Numbered from the stretch's first letter, positions 1-8,322 are shown. The stretch: DNA of 12,708 nucleotides from Caryophanales bacterium UBA1744 (GCA_002314915.1 DCHU01000038.1:2795-15502); one strand, 5' to 3'. Notes: generated from the letters alone by a model not told the origin. Translations and numbers: made by a program.

Positions 1-554
1 TTGCCGATGATGTGCAAGATGACGTCTTTTCCAGAGACATAAGGGTTTAATTTGCCCTTTAAGACAAACTTGATGGCTGATGGGACTTTGAACCAAGCTT
101 TGCCAGTTGCCATAGCGCATGCCATGTCAGTTGAGCCAACACCTGTTGAGAATGCACCAAGTGCACCATAGGTGCAAGTGTGTGAATCCGCTCCGACGAC
201 AACATCACCTGAGATAACGAGACCCTTCTCTGGAAGGAGAGCGTGCTCGATTCCCATTGTACCGACATCGTAGAAGTTTACGATTTCGTGCTCATTGCAG
301 AAGTTGCGGCACATCTGGCACTGGATTGCTGCCTTGATGTCCTTGTTTGGAGCAAAGTGGTCCATGACCATAGTGACCTTTTCCTTGTCGAAAACGTCAG
401 CTTGTCCTAATTTGTTGAATTCCTTGATTGCGACTGGGGAGGTAATGTCGTTTCCTAAAACGCGGTCGACGTTTACCAAAATGAGTTGTCCAGCCTCGAC
501 TGAAGATAATCCTGCATGGGCTGCAAGAATCTTCTGCGTCATTGTCATTGCCAT
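1..554 (-). CDS. leuC: 3-isopropylmalate dehydratase large subunit (partial, C-terminus off the left edge)
   Basis: Aconitase-family enzyme that isomerises 2-isopropylmalate to 3-isopropylmalate in leucine synthesis, working as a heterodimer with LeuD. About 184 N-terminal residues are visible, beginning MAMTMTQKILAAHAG. Family signatures include CQMCRNFCNEH, GIEHALLPEKG, VVGADSHTCTYGALGAF and STGVGSTDMACAMATG, typical of the shorter (about 420 aa) bacterial/archaeal LeuC type. The cysteines that bind the [4Fe-4S] cluster lie further on, outside the window. The start at 554 has AGGAGG 7 nt upstream; internal Met codons at residues 3 and 5 are less well placed. It follows ilvD by 15 bp and is clearly the next cistron of the same operon. 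leuD and leuB would be expected further downstream. A homoaconitase-type role is possible in this family, but the operon argues for leucine synthesis. Confidence 0.93.
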   Translation of the reverse strand, partial: MAMTMTQKILAAHAGLSSVEAGQLILVNVDRVLGNDITSPVAIKEFNKLGQADVFDKEKVTMVMDHFAPNKDIKAAIQCQMCRNFCNEHEIVNFYDVGTMGIEHALLPEKGLVISGDVVVGADSHTCTYGALGAFSTGVGSTDMACAMATGKAWFKVPSAIKFVLKGKLNPYVSGKDVILHIIG

Positions 555-569
555 ATGACGACCTCCTAG

Positions 570-2231
570 TTATTTGTTGATGATTGCGCCTTTATCAGCG
601 GATGAGACCATAGCGGAGTATCTCTTGAGATAACCGGTGAGGTTCTCCTTCTTCTTGATAGGCATTGTTTCTTTTCTCTTTGCGATTTCTTCATCGCTAA
701 CCTCTAACTTGATTGAGTAGTTAGGGATATCAATGGAGATAATATCTCCATCTTTGACGTAAGCGATAAGTCCACCACTGACTGCTTCCGGTGAGACGTG
801 TCCGATTGAGGCACCACGTGTAGCGCCTGAGAAACGTCCATCGGTGATGAGTGCGACGTCTTTGTCGAGTCCCATGCCGGCGATTGCCGAGGTTGGTGAG
901 AGCATTTCTCTCATGCCCGGTCCGCCTGCAGGTCCTTCGTAACGGATGACGACGACGTCACCCTTAACGATCTTTCCACCATAGATTGCGGCGATGCACT
1001 CCTCTTCGGACTCATAGACCTTTGCTGGTCCGGTGTGGACTAACATCTCTCTAGCGACTGCCGCTCTCTTGACGACGCATCCATTTGGAGCGAGGTTGCC
1101 CTTGAGGACAGCTATGCCGCCAGTTTTGGTGAATGGGTTCTCATAGGTTCTGATGACTTCTTCATCAAGATTGATTGAATGCGCGATGTTCTCATGCATT
1201 GTCTTTCCGGTGACGGTCATCACAGAAGTGTCGATTAAATCGTGCTTTTCAAGCTCTTTTAAGACGGCGTAGACGCCTCCTGCTTCATTGAGGTCTTCCA
1301 TATAAGTTGGTCCAGCAGGTGCCAAGTGGCAGATGTTTGGAGTGTGCTCAGAGATTCTGTTGACTTCCTCTAAATCGAATTTGATTCCGAGTTCGTTAGC
1401 GATTGCTGGAAGGTGAAGCATGGAGTTAGTTGAGCAGCCAAGAGCCATATCAGCGGTGATTGCGTTCTTCAAAGCAGCTTCGGTCATGATATCACGAGGC
1501 TTGATATCCTTTTTGACCAATTCAAGTATCTGCATACCTGCATGCTTTGCGAGTTCGATACGTGATGAATAAGGAGCTGGGATAGTTCCGTTGCCCTTAA
1601 GACCCATGCCTAAGACTTCGGTTAAGCAGTTCATCGAGTTTGCGGTGTACATGCCTGAGCATGAACCACAGCTTGGGCAGACTCTCTCCTCGAAATCGGT
1701 GAGGTCTTCTTCGGTGATTTTGCCTGCTTTATATGCGCCAACAGCCTCAAACATTGAGGATAGTGAGCGTTTCTTACCCTTAACGTGACCGGCGAGCATT
1801 GGTCCGCCTGAGACGAAAATAGTTGGGATGTTGAGTCTTGCGGCTGCCATGAGTAATCCTGGGACGTTCTTGTCGCAGTTTGGAATCATGACGAGTCCAT
1901 CGAATCCGTGGGCCATGACCATCGCTTCTGTTGAGTCAGCGATCAAATCACGGGTGGCCAAGGAATATTTCATTCCGACGTGGCCCATAGCGATACCATC
2001 GCATACTGCGATAGCTGGGAACATGATTGGGGTTCCACCTGCCATGGCTACGCCAATTTTTACGGCCTGGGCGATCTTATCAAGATTCATATGGCCCGGG
2101 ACGATTTCGTTATATGAGCAAACGATGCCGATCAATGGCTTCTCCATCTCCTCTTTTGTATAGCCTAATGCGTGATACAAAGAGCGATGAGGAGCATTGT
2201 GGAATCCGTCTACCACCTTGTCTTTCATCAT
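570..2231 (-). CDS. ilvD: Dihydroxyacid dehydratase, [4Fe-4S]-type
   Basis: Dehydrates 2,3-dihydroxy-isovalerate and 2,3-dihydroxy-3-methylvalerate to the keto acids that precede Val/Leu and Ile. It is full length at 553 aa. Motifs run in family order: GHMNL (46-50), AVCDGIAMGH (75-84), SNCDK-like PNCDKNVPG (C119), CPSCGSCSGMYTANSMNC (C185, C188, C191), and ITDGRFSGATRGASIGHVSPEA near the C-terminus. Residue 46 is Gly, as in E. coli IlvD, where the plant-type [2Fe-2S] enzymes have the extra Cys; this suggests the oxygen-labile [4Fe-4S] form and fits an anaerobe (inference). Two ATGs lie in tandem at 2231 and 2228. I chose 2231 because GAGG sits 8 nt before it. The gene lies 34 bp after ilvC and 15 bp before leuC. 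Confidence 0.97.
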   Translation of the reverse strand: MMKDKVVDGFHNAPHRSLYHALGYTKEEMEKPLIGIVCSYNEIVPGHMNLDKIAQAVKIGVAMAGGTPIMFPAIAVCDGIAMGHVGMKYSLATRDLIADSTEAMVMAHGFDGLVMIPNCDKNVPGLLMAAARLNIPTIFVSGGPMLAGHVKGKKRSLSSMFEAVGAYKAGKITEEDLTDFEERVCPSCGSCSGMYTANSMNCLTEVLGMGLKGNGTIPAPYSSRIELAKHAGMQILELVKKDIKPRDIMTEAALKNAITADMALGCSTNSMLHLPAIANELGIKFDLEEVNRISEHTPNICHLAPAGPTYMEDLNEAGGVYAVLKELEKHDLIDTSVMTVTGKTMHENIAHSINLDEEVIRTYENPFTKTGGIAVLKGNLAPNGCVVKRAAVAREMLVHTGPAKVYESEEECIAAIYGGKIVKGDVVVIRYEGPAGGPGMREMLSPTSAIAGMGLDKDVALITDGRFSGATRGASIGHVSPEAVSGGLIAYVKDGDIISIDIPNYSIKLEVSDEEIAKRKETMPIKKKENLTGYLKRYSAMVSSADKGAIINK

Positions 2232-2265
2232 AGTTGTTGCCTCGTAAATAAAGTGTTGTTTTAGA

Positions 2266-3282
2266 TTAGTTGTTGATTAACTTGTCTTCGTCTGACCAAG
2301 AGTAGAGTTTTCTGACCTCTTTGCCGACCTTTTCAGCTGGATGCTCAGCAGCGAGCTTTCTCATAGCCTTGAAGTGAACCTGGCTGCCTGCGTCTGACAT
2401 ATCGAGTAAGAAGTCCTTTGCGAATGTTCCGTCCTGAATGTCCTTCAAGATCTTCTTCATAGCCTTCTTTGTGTCTTCGGTGATGATTTTTGGTCCGGTG
2501 ATGTAGTCGCCGTACTCAGCTGTATTTGAGATAGAATATCTCATGCCTTCGAAGCCTGACTGATAGATGAGGTCGACGATGAGTTTCATCTCGTGGATAC
2601 ACTCGAAGTATGCGTTTCTTGGGTCATAGCCTGCTTCTGTTAATGTTTCGAAGCCTGCCTGCATTAATGCGCAGACACCGCCGCATAAGACTGCCTGCTC
2701 ACCGAATAAGTCTGTTTCGGTCTCAGTTCTGAATGTTGTTTCAAGAACGCCAGCACGTGCACCGCCGATGCCTAAAGCATAAGCGAGTCCGATTTCAAGA
2801 GCGTCGCCTGTTGCATCCTGGTGAACTGCGACTAAGCATGGAACGCCTTTGCCGACCTGGTATTCTGATCTGACTGTGTGGCCTGGACCTTTTGGAGCGA
2901 CCATGATGACGTTAACGTCTGCTGGTGGAACGATACATCCGAAATGGATGTTGAAGCCGTGAGCGAACATTAACGTCTTGCCTGCTGTTAAGTTTGGCTG
3001 AATTGATTCCTTGTACAATTTAGCCTGTTTCTCGTCATTGATTAAAATCATGATAACATCAGCCTTCTTAGCTGCTTCTGCGGCTGTAAAGACCGTTAAG
3101 CCCTGAGATTCAGCCTTCTTCCATGATTTTGATCCTTCATAAAGACCAACGATGACATCAACACCTGACTCTTTGAGGTTGAGTGCGTGTGCGTGTCCCT
3201 GTGATCCGTAACCGATGATAGCGACTGTCTTACCTTTTAATTTTGATAAATCGCAATCCTGTTGATAAAAAATTCTCTGCAT
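2266..3282 (-). CDS. ilvC: Ketol-acid reductoisomerase (class I)
   Basis: Isomerises and reduces 2-acetolactate or 2-aceto-2-hydroxybutyrate using NAD(P)H and Mg2+, the second common step of Val/Ile synthesis. The 338-aa length is standard for class I. The Rossmann motif GYGSQGHA is at 24-31. The KARI catalytic set is present: H108, K131, D191, E195, E231 and S252. The cofactor loop reads GLYEGSKSW (46-54). Its two serines (S51, S53) are the type that hold the NADPH 2'-phosphate, so NADPH use is predicted, although Tyr48 stands where Arg is common. The start is set at 3282 (MQRIFYQQDCDL) because AAGGGAG lies 7 nt upstream; an in-frame ATG at 3306 would place that ribosome binding site inside the coding region and adds a non-homologous tail. 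Neighbours are ilvN (30 bp upstream) and ilvD (34 bp downstream). Confidence 0.97.
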   Translation of the reverse strand: MQRIFYQQDCDLSKLKGKTVAIIGYGSQGHAHALNLKESGVDVIVGLYEGSKSWKKAESQGLTVFTAAEAAKKADVIMILINDEKQAKLYKESIQPNLTAGKTLMFAHGFNIHFGCIVPPADVNVIMVAPKGPGHTVRSEYQVGKGVPCLVAVHQDATGDALEIGLAYALGIGGARAGVLETTFRTETETDLFGEQAVLCGGVCALMQAGFETLTEAGYDPRNAYFECIHEMKLIVDLIYQSGFEGMRYSISNTAEYGDYITGPKIITEDTKKAMKKILKDIQDGTFAKDFLLDMSDAGSQVHFKAMRKLAAEHPAEKVGKEVRKLYSWSDEDKLINN

Positions 3283-3312
3283 AAAATTTCTCCCTTCTTT
3301 TATCAATGTGGT

Positions 3313-3798
3313 TTATAAATTTTCGTTTCCACGACCAAGAGCGACGACTCCGGTACGTGATAACTCGATGATGCCGAATGGCTTCATGAGCTCGATGAAG
3401 GCTTCCATCTTGTCTGGGGAGCCTGTCACCTCGATGCACATCTCTTCATTCGTGTAGTCGATGACGGCTGCGCGGTAGATGTTGACCGCGGACATGACGT
3501 CTGGTCTCGACTCTCTGTCGTTTTTGACTTTGATGAGCATCAATTCTCTCTGGATGCAGTCATCCTGAAGAACCTCGACCTTCTTGACGTTGATGAGCTT
3601 CTTCATCTGATTTATTAACTGCTTTCTCGCATATCCGTCGCCCGATAAGGTCATTGTGATACGTGAGAATTCCTTTGATTCTGTTTCTGATACCGATAAG
3701 GTATCAATGTTGAATCCACGTCTTGTGAACATGGATGTGACTCTAGTTAAGACACCGAACTGGTTGTCGACGTAGACTGCGATGACGAACTTATTCAT
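3313..3798 (-). CDS. ilvN: Acetolactate synthase small (regulatory) subunit
   Basis: Regulatory subunit that activates the AHAS catalytic subunit and normally confers valine feedback inhibition. It is 161 aa, the usual IlvN/IlvH size. An ACT domain fills about residues 1-75 (KFVIAVYVDNQFGVLTRVTS), followed by the C-terminal small-subunit domain (IELMKPFGIIELSRTGVVAL at the end). N12, G15 and N30 match the positions of E. coli IlvH N11, G14 and N29, which form the valine site, so feedback control is probably intact (inference). A longer frame opens at 3873, but its first 25 residues are antiparallel noise from the ilvB end. ATG 3798 is preceded by AAGGAGG and begins the conserved MNKFVIAV. It overlaps the ilvB stop by 8 bp, consistent with translational coupling of partner subunits. 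Confidence 0.96.
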   Translation of the reverse strand: MNKFVIAVYVDNQFGVLTRVTSMFTRRGFNIDTLSVSETESKEFSRITMTLSGDGYARKQLINQMKKLINVKKVEVLQDDCIQRELMLIKVKNDRESRPDVMSAVNIYRAAVIDYTNEEMCIEVTGSPDKMEAFIELMKPFGIIELSRTGVVALGRGNENL

Positions 3799-5485
3799 TC
3801 TGTGGGTCCTCCTTAGAGACGATGATGTCGTGTATTGATCCTCCTGGCGGAAGCATTGGCAAGACGAATTCATCTTTGTCGATGTAGGCGTCGATGACCA
3901 CTGTTGTCTGGAGTTCTAATGCTTTCTTGAACGCATTCTCGAATTGATCGACTGTTGTGACTCTCATACCGACCGCTCCGAATGCCTCTGCGAGTTTAAC
4001 GAAGTCGGTTTTTCTATCTAAGATGGTATTCGAGTAACGTTTTCCGTAGAAGAGCGTCTGCCACTGGCGAACCATTCCAAGAACTCCGTTGTTCATCAAG
4101 ATGATGACTAATGGGATTCCGTAGGTTGTTGCTGTAGCAAGTTCATTTAAGTTCATTCCGAAGGAACCGTCGCCTGTGACTAAGACCGTTGGTTCTTTGG
4201 TTGCGACGAATGCGCCGATTGCAGCGCCGAGTCCGAAGCCCATTGTTCCAAGGCCGCCTGATGAGACCCAGGTTCTTGTCTTCTCGAACTTAGCGTACTG
4301 TGCGGTCCACATCTGGTGCTGACCGACGTCTGTGACGAAGATTGTTCCGTCCGGTTTGTTCTTGTTGACCGTTTCGAGCAAGACTTTTGGCGTGAGTCTA
4401 TCTTTGTTGGCCTTCATATAGGCCTCTGCGTGCTCGTTTTCTTTCGTGCGATGAGCGTTGACGATTTCGTTCCACTCCTCGTTCTTCTTGGCTGCAACTT
4501 TCGCTGCGATTCTTCTGAATGAGTCAGCGACGTCAGCGACGATGCCGACCTCAACGTTGACGTTCTTGTCGATTTCTGCGAAATCAGGGTCAAGTTGGAC
4601 GATCTTAGATGTTGTTGCGAACTTCTTTGTGTTTCCGGTTGCTCTATCTGAGAATCTGACGCCGATAGCGAAGATCAAGTCGCAGTCCTTGCTTGCCATA
4701 GAGGAAGCGAAGTGACCGTGCATGCCCTGCATTCCGAGGAATCTGTCGCAATCGGTTGGAATTGCGGATAAGCCCATGAATGTGGAGCCGATGTAACCAT
4801 CAACCTTCTTGGCGAATTCGATGATTTCCTCACCGAGTCCGAGTCCTGCCGCGCCACCACCGATGTAGATGAATGGTTTCTTGGCAGCGTTGATGACCTC
4901 AACCGCTCTATCGATTTCTTCTTCCTTTGCTTTTGGAAGAGGAGTCTTGGCGACAACTGGCTCAGGTTCATATTCGTACATAGCCGTCTGAACGTCTTTA
5001 GGGACATCGATTAAGACTGGTCCTGGGCGTCCTGACTTAGCGATCTTGAAAGCCTCGCGGATTGATGAAGCAAGGTTTTCGATCTTGTTTACAAAGTAAT
5101 TGTGCTTTGTGATTGGAAGTGTGATGCCGGTGATGTCGATTTCCTGGAATGAGTCCTTACCGATCAATGAGCAAGGAACGTTGCCGGTGATGGCGACCAT
5201 TGGGATTGAGTCGAGCATCGCTGTTGCAATACCGGTGACAAGGTTTGTGGCACCTGGACCGGATGTCGCGATACAGACACCTACTTTACCGGTTGCTCTT
5301 GAATAACCGTCAGCAGCATGGGATGCACCCTGCTCGTGGGCGGTTAGGATGTGGTTGATTCTATCGCTCGCCTTGTATAAAGCGTCGTAGATATTTAAGA
5401 CCTGGCCTCCAGGATATCCGAACACGTCGGTGACACCCTGTTCAATCAGGACTTCGATAATTATTTCAGCGCCTGTGAGTTTCAT
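3791..5485 (-). CDS. ilvB: Acetolactate synthase large (catalytic) subunit
   Basis: ThDP-, Mg2+- and FAD-dependent enzyme that condenses pyruvate with pyruvate or 2-ketobutyrate, the committed step of branched-chain synthesis. It is 564 aa with all three domains: an N-terminal Pyr domain (GYPGGQVLNIYDAL; catalytic Glu51 in AHEQGASHAADGYSRA), a central FAD/transhydrogenase-like domain (about 190-330), and a C-terminal ThDP domain with GDGSFGMN (438-445) through NNG (465-467). The RQWQ segment with Trp475 at the active-site channel marks a true anabolic AHAS rather than the FAD-free catabolic AlsS. The start at 5485 forms a 4-bp ATGA overlap with the leuA stop; AGAGG lies 7 nt before the ATG. 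The small subunit follows with an 8-bp overlap. Confidence 0.97.
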   Translation of the reverse strand: MKLTGAEIIIEVLIEQGVTDVFGYPGGQVLNIYDALYKASDRINHILTAHEQGASHAADGYSRATGKVGVCIATSGPGATNLVTGIATAMLDSIPMVAITGNVPCSLIGKDSFQEIDITGITLPITKHNYFVNKIENLASSIREAFKIAKSGRPGPVLIDVPKDVQTAMYEYEPEPVVAKTPLPKAKEEEIDRAVEVINAAKKPFIYIGGGAAGLGLGEEIIEFAKKVDGYIGSTFMGLSAIPTDCDRFLGMQGMHGHFASSMASKDCDLIFAIGVRFSDRATGNTKKFATTSKIVQLDPDFAEIDKNVNVEVGIVADVADSFRRIAAKVAAKKNEEWNEIVNAHRTKENEHAEAYMKANKDRLTPKVLLETVNKNKPDGTIFVTDVGQHQMWTAQYAKFEKTRTWVSSGGLGTMGFGLGAAIGAFVATKEPTVLVTGDGSFGMNLNELATATTYGIPLVIILMNNGVLGMVRQWQTLFYGKRYSNTILDRKTDFVKLAEAFGAVGMRVTTVDQFENAFKKALELQTTVVIDAYIDKDEFVLPMLPPGGSIHDIIVSKEDPQNE

Positions 5486-7155
5486 TGATTTACCTCTTTG
5501 TTTAACATTCTGTTTACCGCACTGATCAGGGCCTTGATTGAGGAAATGGAGATATCACGGTCGATGCCGCCACCCCAATAAGTGCTGTTGTTGTATTTAA
5601 GCCCGACATAGGAGATGGCCTTTGAAGTTGTTCTTCCTTCAAGTGCATGCTCTGCGTATGTGTCGAGAATATATTGTTTGCCTGTTGCCTGCTTAAGGGC
5701 ATTTGACACGGCGTCGAGTCTTCCGTTTCCGGATGAGTGGATGATTTTCGCTTCTCCGTTGAAGTTGATTACTACATCCGCCTCGAGATTGCCGTTAACT
5801 TCGTTATAGGTTACGTCTTGGACTGTCACGTGGTCTACGATGTTGACGTAGTCCTGAATGAATATGTCATAGACTTCCTTAGGCTGAAGCTCTTTGTGTC
5901 TTACATCTGAGATGTGTTTGATGTGGTAGCCGAAGTCTTCTTTCATCTTCTTTGGAAGGAGGATGTTGAAGTTCGTCTCCATGATGTATCCAATGCCGCC
6001 TTTGCCGGACTGGGAGTTGATTCTGATTACATCAGCCTCATACACTCTTCCGATATCGCCCGGGTCAATTGGGAGGTAAGGTACTGTCCAGTACTGCTCA
6101 TCTCTTTCCTTGCGGTAGGCCATTCCTTTTGCAATCGCGTCTTGATGGGAGCCAGAGAAGGCTGCGAAGACGAGTTGTCCTGAGTATGGCTGTCTTTCGT
6201 ATACGTGCATTCTTGTGACGTCCTCGTACAAGGCGACGATGTCATTTATGTTTGTGAAGTCGAGTTCTGGGTCCACTCCCTGGGAATAGAGGTTGAGAGC
6301 AAGGGTTGCGATATCAACGTTACCCGTTCTTTCGCCGTTTCCGAAGAGCGTTCCTTCGATTCTGTCCGCTCCAGCAAGGATACCGAGCTCTGAGTCAGCG
6401 ATTGCGCAGCCTCTGTCGTTATGCGGATGGAGGGATACAAGTACGTTTTCGCGATACTTGAGGTGTTTGCACATGTATTCAACCTGTGAGGCATATACGT
6501 GTGGCATTGAGTGTGAGACGGTAACCGGTAAGTTGATGATTACCTTTCTCTTTGGTGTTGGTTTCCAAATGTCCAATACGGCATTTGAGATTTCGAGGGC
6601 GAATTCCATCTCGGTTCCGGTGAATGACTCAGGGGAATACTCGAAGACGATGTTGTCGCCCGATTTGATTCTGTACTGTTCGCAGAGCTTAGCGCCTTCC
6701 ACTGCGATCTTGATGATGTCTTCTTTCGATTTCTTGAAGACCTGTTCTCTTTGGGCAACGCTGGTGGAGTTGTACAAATGCACAACCGCTCTCTTGGCGC
6801 CTTTGATTGCCTCAAATGTTTTTGCGATGATGTGCTCACGTGACTGAGTGAGAACCTGGATTGTTACGTCATCAGGGATTAAATCTCTCTCGATTAAGGT
6901 TCTGCAGAAGTCGTATTCGGTTTCGGATGCGGCTGGGAAGCCGATTTCGATTTCCTTGAATCCGATTTTGCATAGCATCTCGAAGAATCTGAGCTTCTCT
7001 TCGAGTGACATAGGGATGATTAACGCTTGGTTACCATCTCTCAAATCTACTGAACACCATAATGGTGCTTTGGTTATGTAATCTTTTTTCGTCCAATCAA
7101 GACACTGTTCAGGTGGCATGAAGTATTGACGTTTGTATTTTTTAAAACCTTCCAT
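5482..7155 (-). CDS. leuA: 2-isopropylmalate synthase, LeuA2 type
   Basis: Condenses 2-ketoisovalerate with acetyl-CoA, the first leucine-specific step. At 557 aa, with the N-terminal pattern TKAPLWCSVDLRDGNQAL (29-45), it belongs to the longer LeuA2 subfamily known from actinobacteria, fungi and some other bacteria, not the roughly 510-aa LeuA1 of B. subtilis. The TIM-barrel catalytic signature is R39-D40. The metal-binding HPHNDRG has H243 and H245, and GNGERTGNVD follows at 272-281. The linker region contains AFSGSHQDAIAKG. A C-terminal domain from about residue 420 should bind leucine for feedback inhibition (family knowledge). It begins 24 bp after ilvE and overlaps ilvB by 4 bp. The Shine-Dalgarno lies unusually far from the ATG (see separate entry). 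Confidence 0.95.
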   Translation of the reverse strand: MEGFKKYKRQYFMPPEQCLDWTKKDYITKAPLWCSVDLRDGNQALIIPMSLEEKLRFFEMLCKIGFKEIEIGFPAASETEYDFCRTLIERDLIPDDVTIQVLTQSREHIIAKTFEAIKGAKRAVVHLYNSTSVAQREQVFKKSKEDIIKIAVEGAKLCEQYRIKSGDNIVFEYSPESFTGTEMEFALEISNAVLDIWKPTPKRKVIINLPVTVSHSMPHVYASQVEYMCKHLKYRENVLVSLHPHNDRGCAIADSELGILAGADRIEGTLFGNGERTGNVDIATLALNLYSQGVDPELDFTNINDIVALYEDVTRMHVYERQPYSGQLVFAAFSGSHQDAIAKGMAYRKERDEQYWTVPYLPIDPGDIGRVYEADVIRINSQSGKGGIGYIMETNFNILLPKKMKEDFGYHIKHISDVRHKELQPKEVYDIFIQDYVNIVDHVTVQDVTYNEVNGNLEADVVINFNGEAKIIHSSGNGRLDAVSNALKQATGKQYILDTYAEHALEGRTTSKAISYVGLKYNNSTYWGGGIDRDISISSIKALISAVNRMLNKEVNQ

Positions 7156-7175
7156 GTACGCCGTTGTACTCCTTT
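7153..7175 (-). promoter_or_regulatory. leuA ribosome binding site with a small hairpin in the spacer
   Basis: A strong AAAGGAG (7175..7169) precedes the leuA ATG (7155..7153), but with 13 nt between, longer than the usual 5-9. The spacer begins and ends with GTAC (7169..7166 and 7159..7156) around a 6-nt loop. Folding of this 4-bp stem could bring the Shine-Dalgarno close to the ATG. No GTG, TTG or ATG start lies in frame closer to the site. Confidence 0.5.
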
Positions 7176-7179
7176 GCTA

Positions 7180-8244
7180 TTACTGAATTTTGGTGACCCA
7201 ATTGAATGTGTCTTCGACTTTTCCCCACTGAATTCCTGTAAGGGTGTCATAAAGCATCTGTGTGACGCTTCCGATTTCGTTGTTGTTGATGATGTATTCT
7301 TTGTCCTTGTAAGCAAGTTTTCCGATCGGGGAGACAACTGCTGCTGTTCCTGTGCCCCAAGCCTCTTCAAGGGTGCCGTTCTCACATGCCGCTGCTAGCT
7401 CATCGACCGATAGTAGTCGCTCGCTTACTTTGTAACCCTTTGCTCTTAGGAGCTCTAGGCATGATTTTCTCGTGATGCCTGGTAGGATTGAACCGGTTAA
7501 GGCAGGTGTTACGATTTCGCCGTTGATCTTGAACATGACGTTCATAGCGCCGACTTCTTCGATGTACTTTCTTTCAACGCCGTCTAGCCATAAGACCTGA
7601 ACATAGTTCTTCTTCATTGCCTTCTCGCCCGCTCTAGCGCTTGCAGCGTAGTTGCCGCCGCACTTTGCATAGCCTGTGCCGCCTCTAACAGCTCTAACGT
7701 CCTCGTCTTCAATCATGATGTTGACTGGGTTGATGCCCTGTGGATAGTAAGAGCCGCTTGGCGAAGCGATTAACATGAATACTACATGTTTGCAGGTGTG
7801 AACGCCTAAGTGTTCATCATCTCCGAATGTGAATGGTCTCAAGTAGAGAGATGTTCCGAATGAATGTGGAACCCACTCCTCTTCGATCTTCACGAATGTC
7901 TTGACGATTTCGAGGAAGTCCTCTTCCGGGATCGTTGGCAAGCACATACGGAGTGCTGAGTTGTTCATACGTTTTGCGTTTTCTTCTGGACGGAACAATT
8001 GGATGGTGCCGTCTGCAGTTCTATACGCCTTTAGTCCTTCGAAGATTTCCTCGCCGTAATGAAGTACGGTTGACGCTGGATGAAGTTCAATCTTGCCGAA
8101 TGGTACGATTCTTGCGTCATGCCATCCAACGTTGACATCCCAATCCATGATGAACATGTAATCGGTAAAATATTTACCAAATCCTAGTTTGGATTCTTCG
8201 ACTTTATCTTTAAGGTTTGCTGACTTTACGAATTTGATTTCCAT
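7180..8244 (-). CDS. ilvE: Branched-chain amino acid aminotransferase
   Basis: PLP-dependent fold-type IV transaminase that makes Val, Leu and Ile from their keto acids with glutamate as donor. The 354-aa length and sequence match the BCAT group shared by eukaryotes and Firmicutes rather than the roughly 310-aa E. coli IlvE. Visible motifs are VLHYGEEIFEGLKAYR (60-75), the Schiff-base lysine K194 in GGTGYAKCGGNYAAS, QVLWLDG (216-222), EEVGAMNVMF with E230, and LTGSILPGITRKSCLELL (249-266). The start at 8244 is supported by TGGAGA six nt upstream and by a promoter about 45 nt further up. It is the first gene of the operon, so the last enzyme of the pathway is made first, and it is followed by leuA after 24 bp. 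Confidence 0.96.
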   Translation of the reverse strand: MEIKFVKSANLKDKVEESKLGFGKYFTDYMFIMDWDVNVGWHDARIVPFGKIELHPASTVLHYGEEIFEGLKAYRTADGTIQLFRPEENAKRMNNSALRMCLPTIPEEDFLEIVKTFVKIEEEWVPHSFGTSLYLRPFTFGDDEHLGVHTCKHVVFMLIASPSGSYYPQGINPVNIMIEDEDVRAVRGGTGYAKCGGNYAASARAGEKAMKKNYVQVLWLDGVERKYIEEVGAMNVMFKINGEIVTPALTGSILPGITRKSCLELLRAKGYKVSERLLSVDELAAACENGTLEEAWGTGTAAVVSPIGKLAYKDKEYIINNNEIGSVTQMLYDTLTGIQWGKVEDTFNWVTKIQ

Positions 8245-8286
8245 AATTGTTCTCCAAAATTCTTACGCTTTGTTGCGTCCTGAAAA

Positions 8287-8308
8287 TTACTTGCATTATA
8301 TGCAGTAA
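8287..8308. promoter_or_regulatory. Near-perfect dyad over the -10 of the ilv promoter (candidate operator)
   Basis: On the plus strand TTACT-T-GCAT, a 3-nt centre, then ATGC-AGTAA form an inverted repeat with 9 matching pairs per arm and one extra T on the left. It fully covers the TATAAT box and predicted transcription start, where a bound dimer would block initiation. A further GCATTA copy lies 30 bp away at 8323-8328, next to the -35. I cannot name the regulator. Confidence 0.45.
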
Positions 8309-8322
8309 CAAAAACAAGGCAA
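8295..8322 (-). promoter_or_regulatory. Sigma-A-type promoter for the ilvE-leuA-ilvBNCD-leuC operon
   Basis: The minus strand shows -35 TTGCCT (8322..8317), a 16-bp spacer and a perfect -10 TATAAT (8300..8295). The predicted start is near 8288, giving a short leader of about 45 nt before the ilvE ATG. It is the best promoter-like sequence in the gap and is correctly oriented. Confidence 0.75.

Noticed and set aside
3799..3873. 25-residue N-terminal extension of ilvN
   Set aside because: It overlaps the ilvB C-terminus, has no family similarity, and the internal ATG at 3798 has AAGGAGG and the conserved N-terminus.
6293..6847. 184-codon plus-strand frame opposite leuA
   Set aside because: It lies wholly inside a highly conserved LeuA coding region on the other strand, has no ribosome binding site and no recognisable domain.
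8274..8288. CodY-box-like half site (AATTTTCAG on the minus strand) at the ilv transcription start
   Set aside because: One half is exact, but the whole 15-mer has 5 mismatches to AATTTTCWGAAAATT. That is too weak to call in AT-rich intergenic DNA without conservation data.
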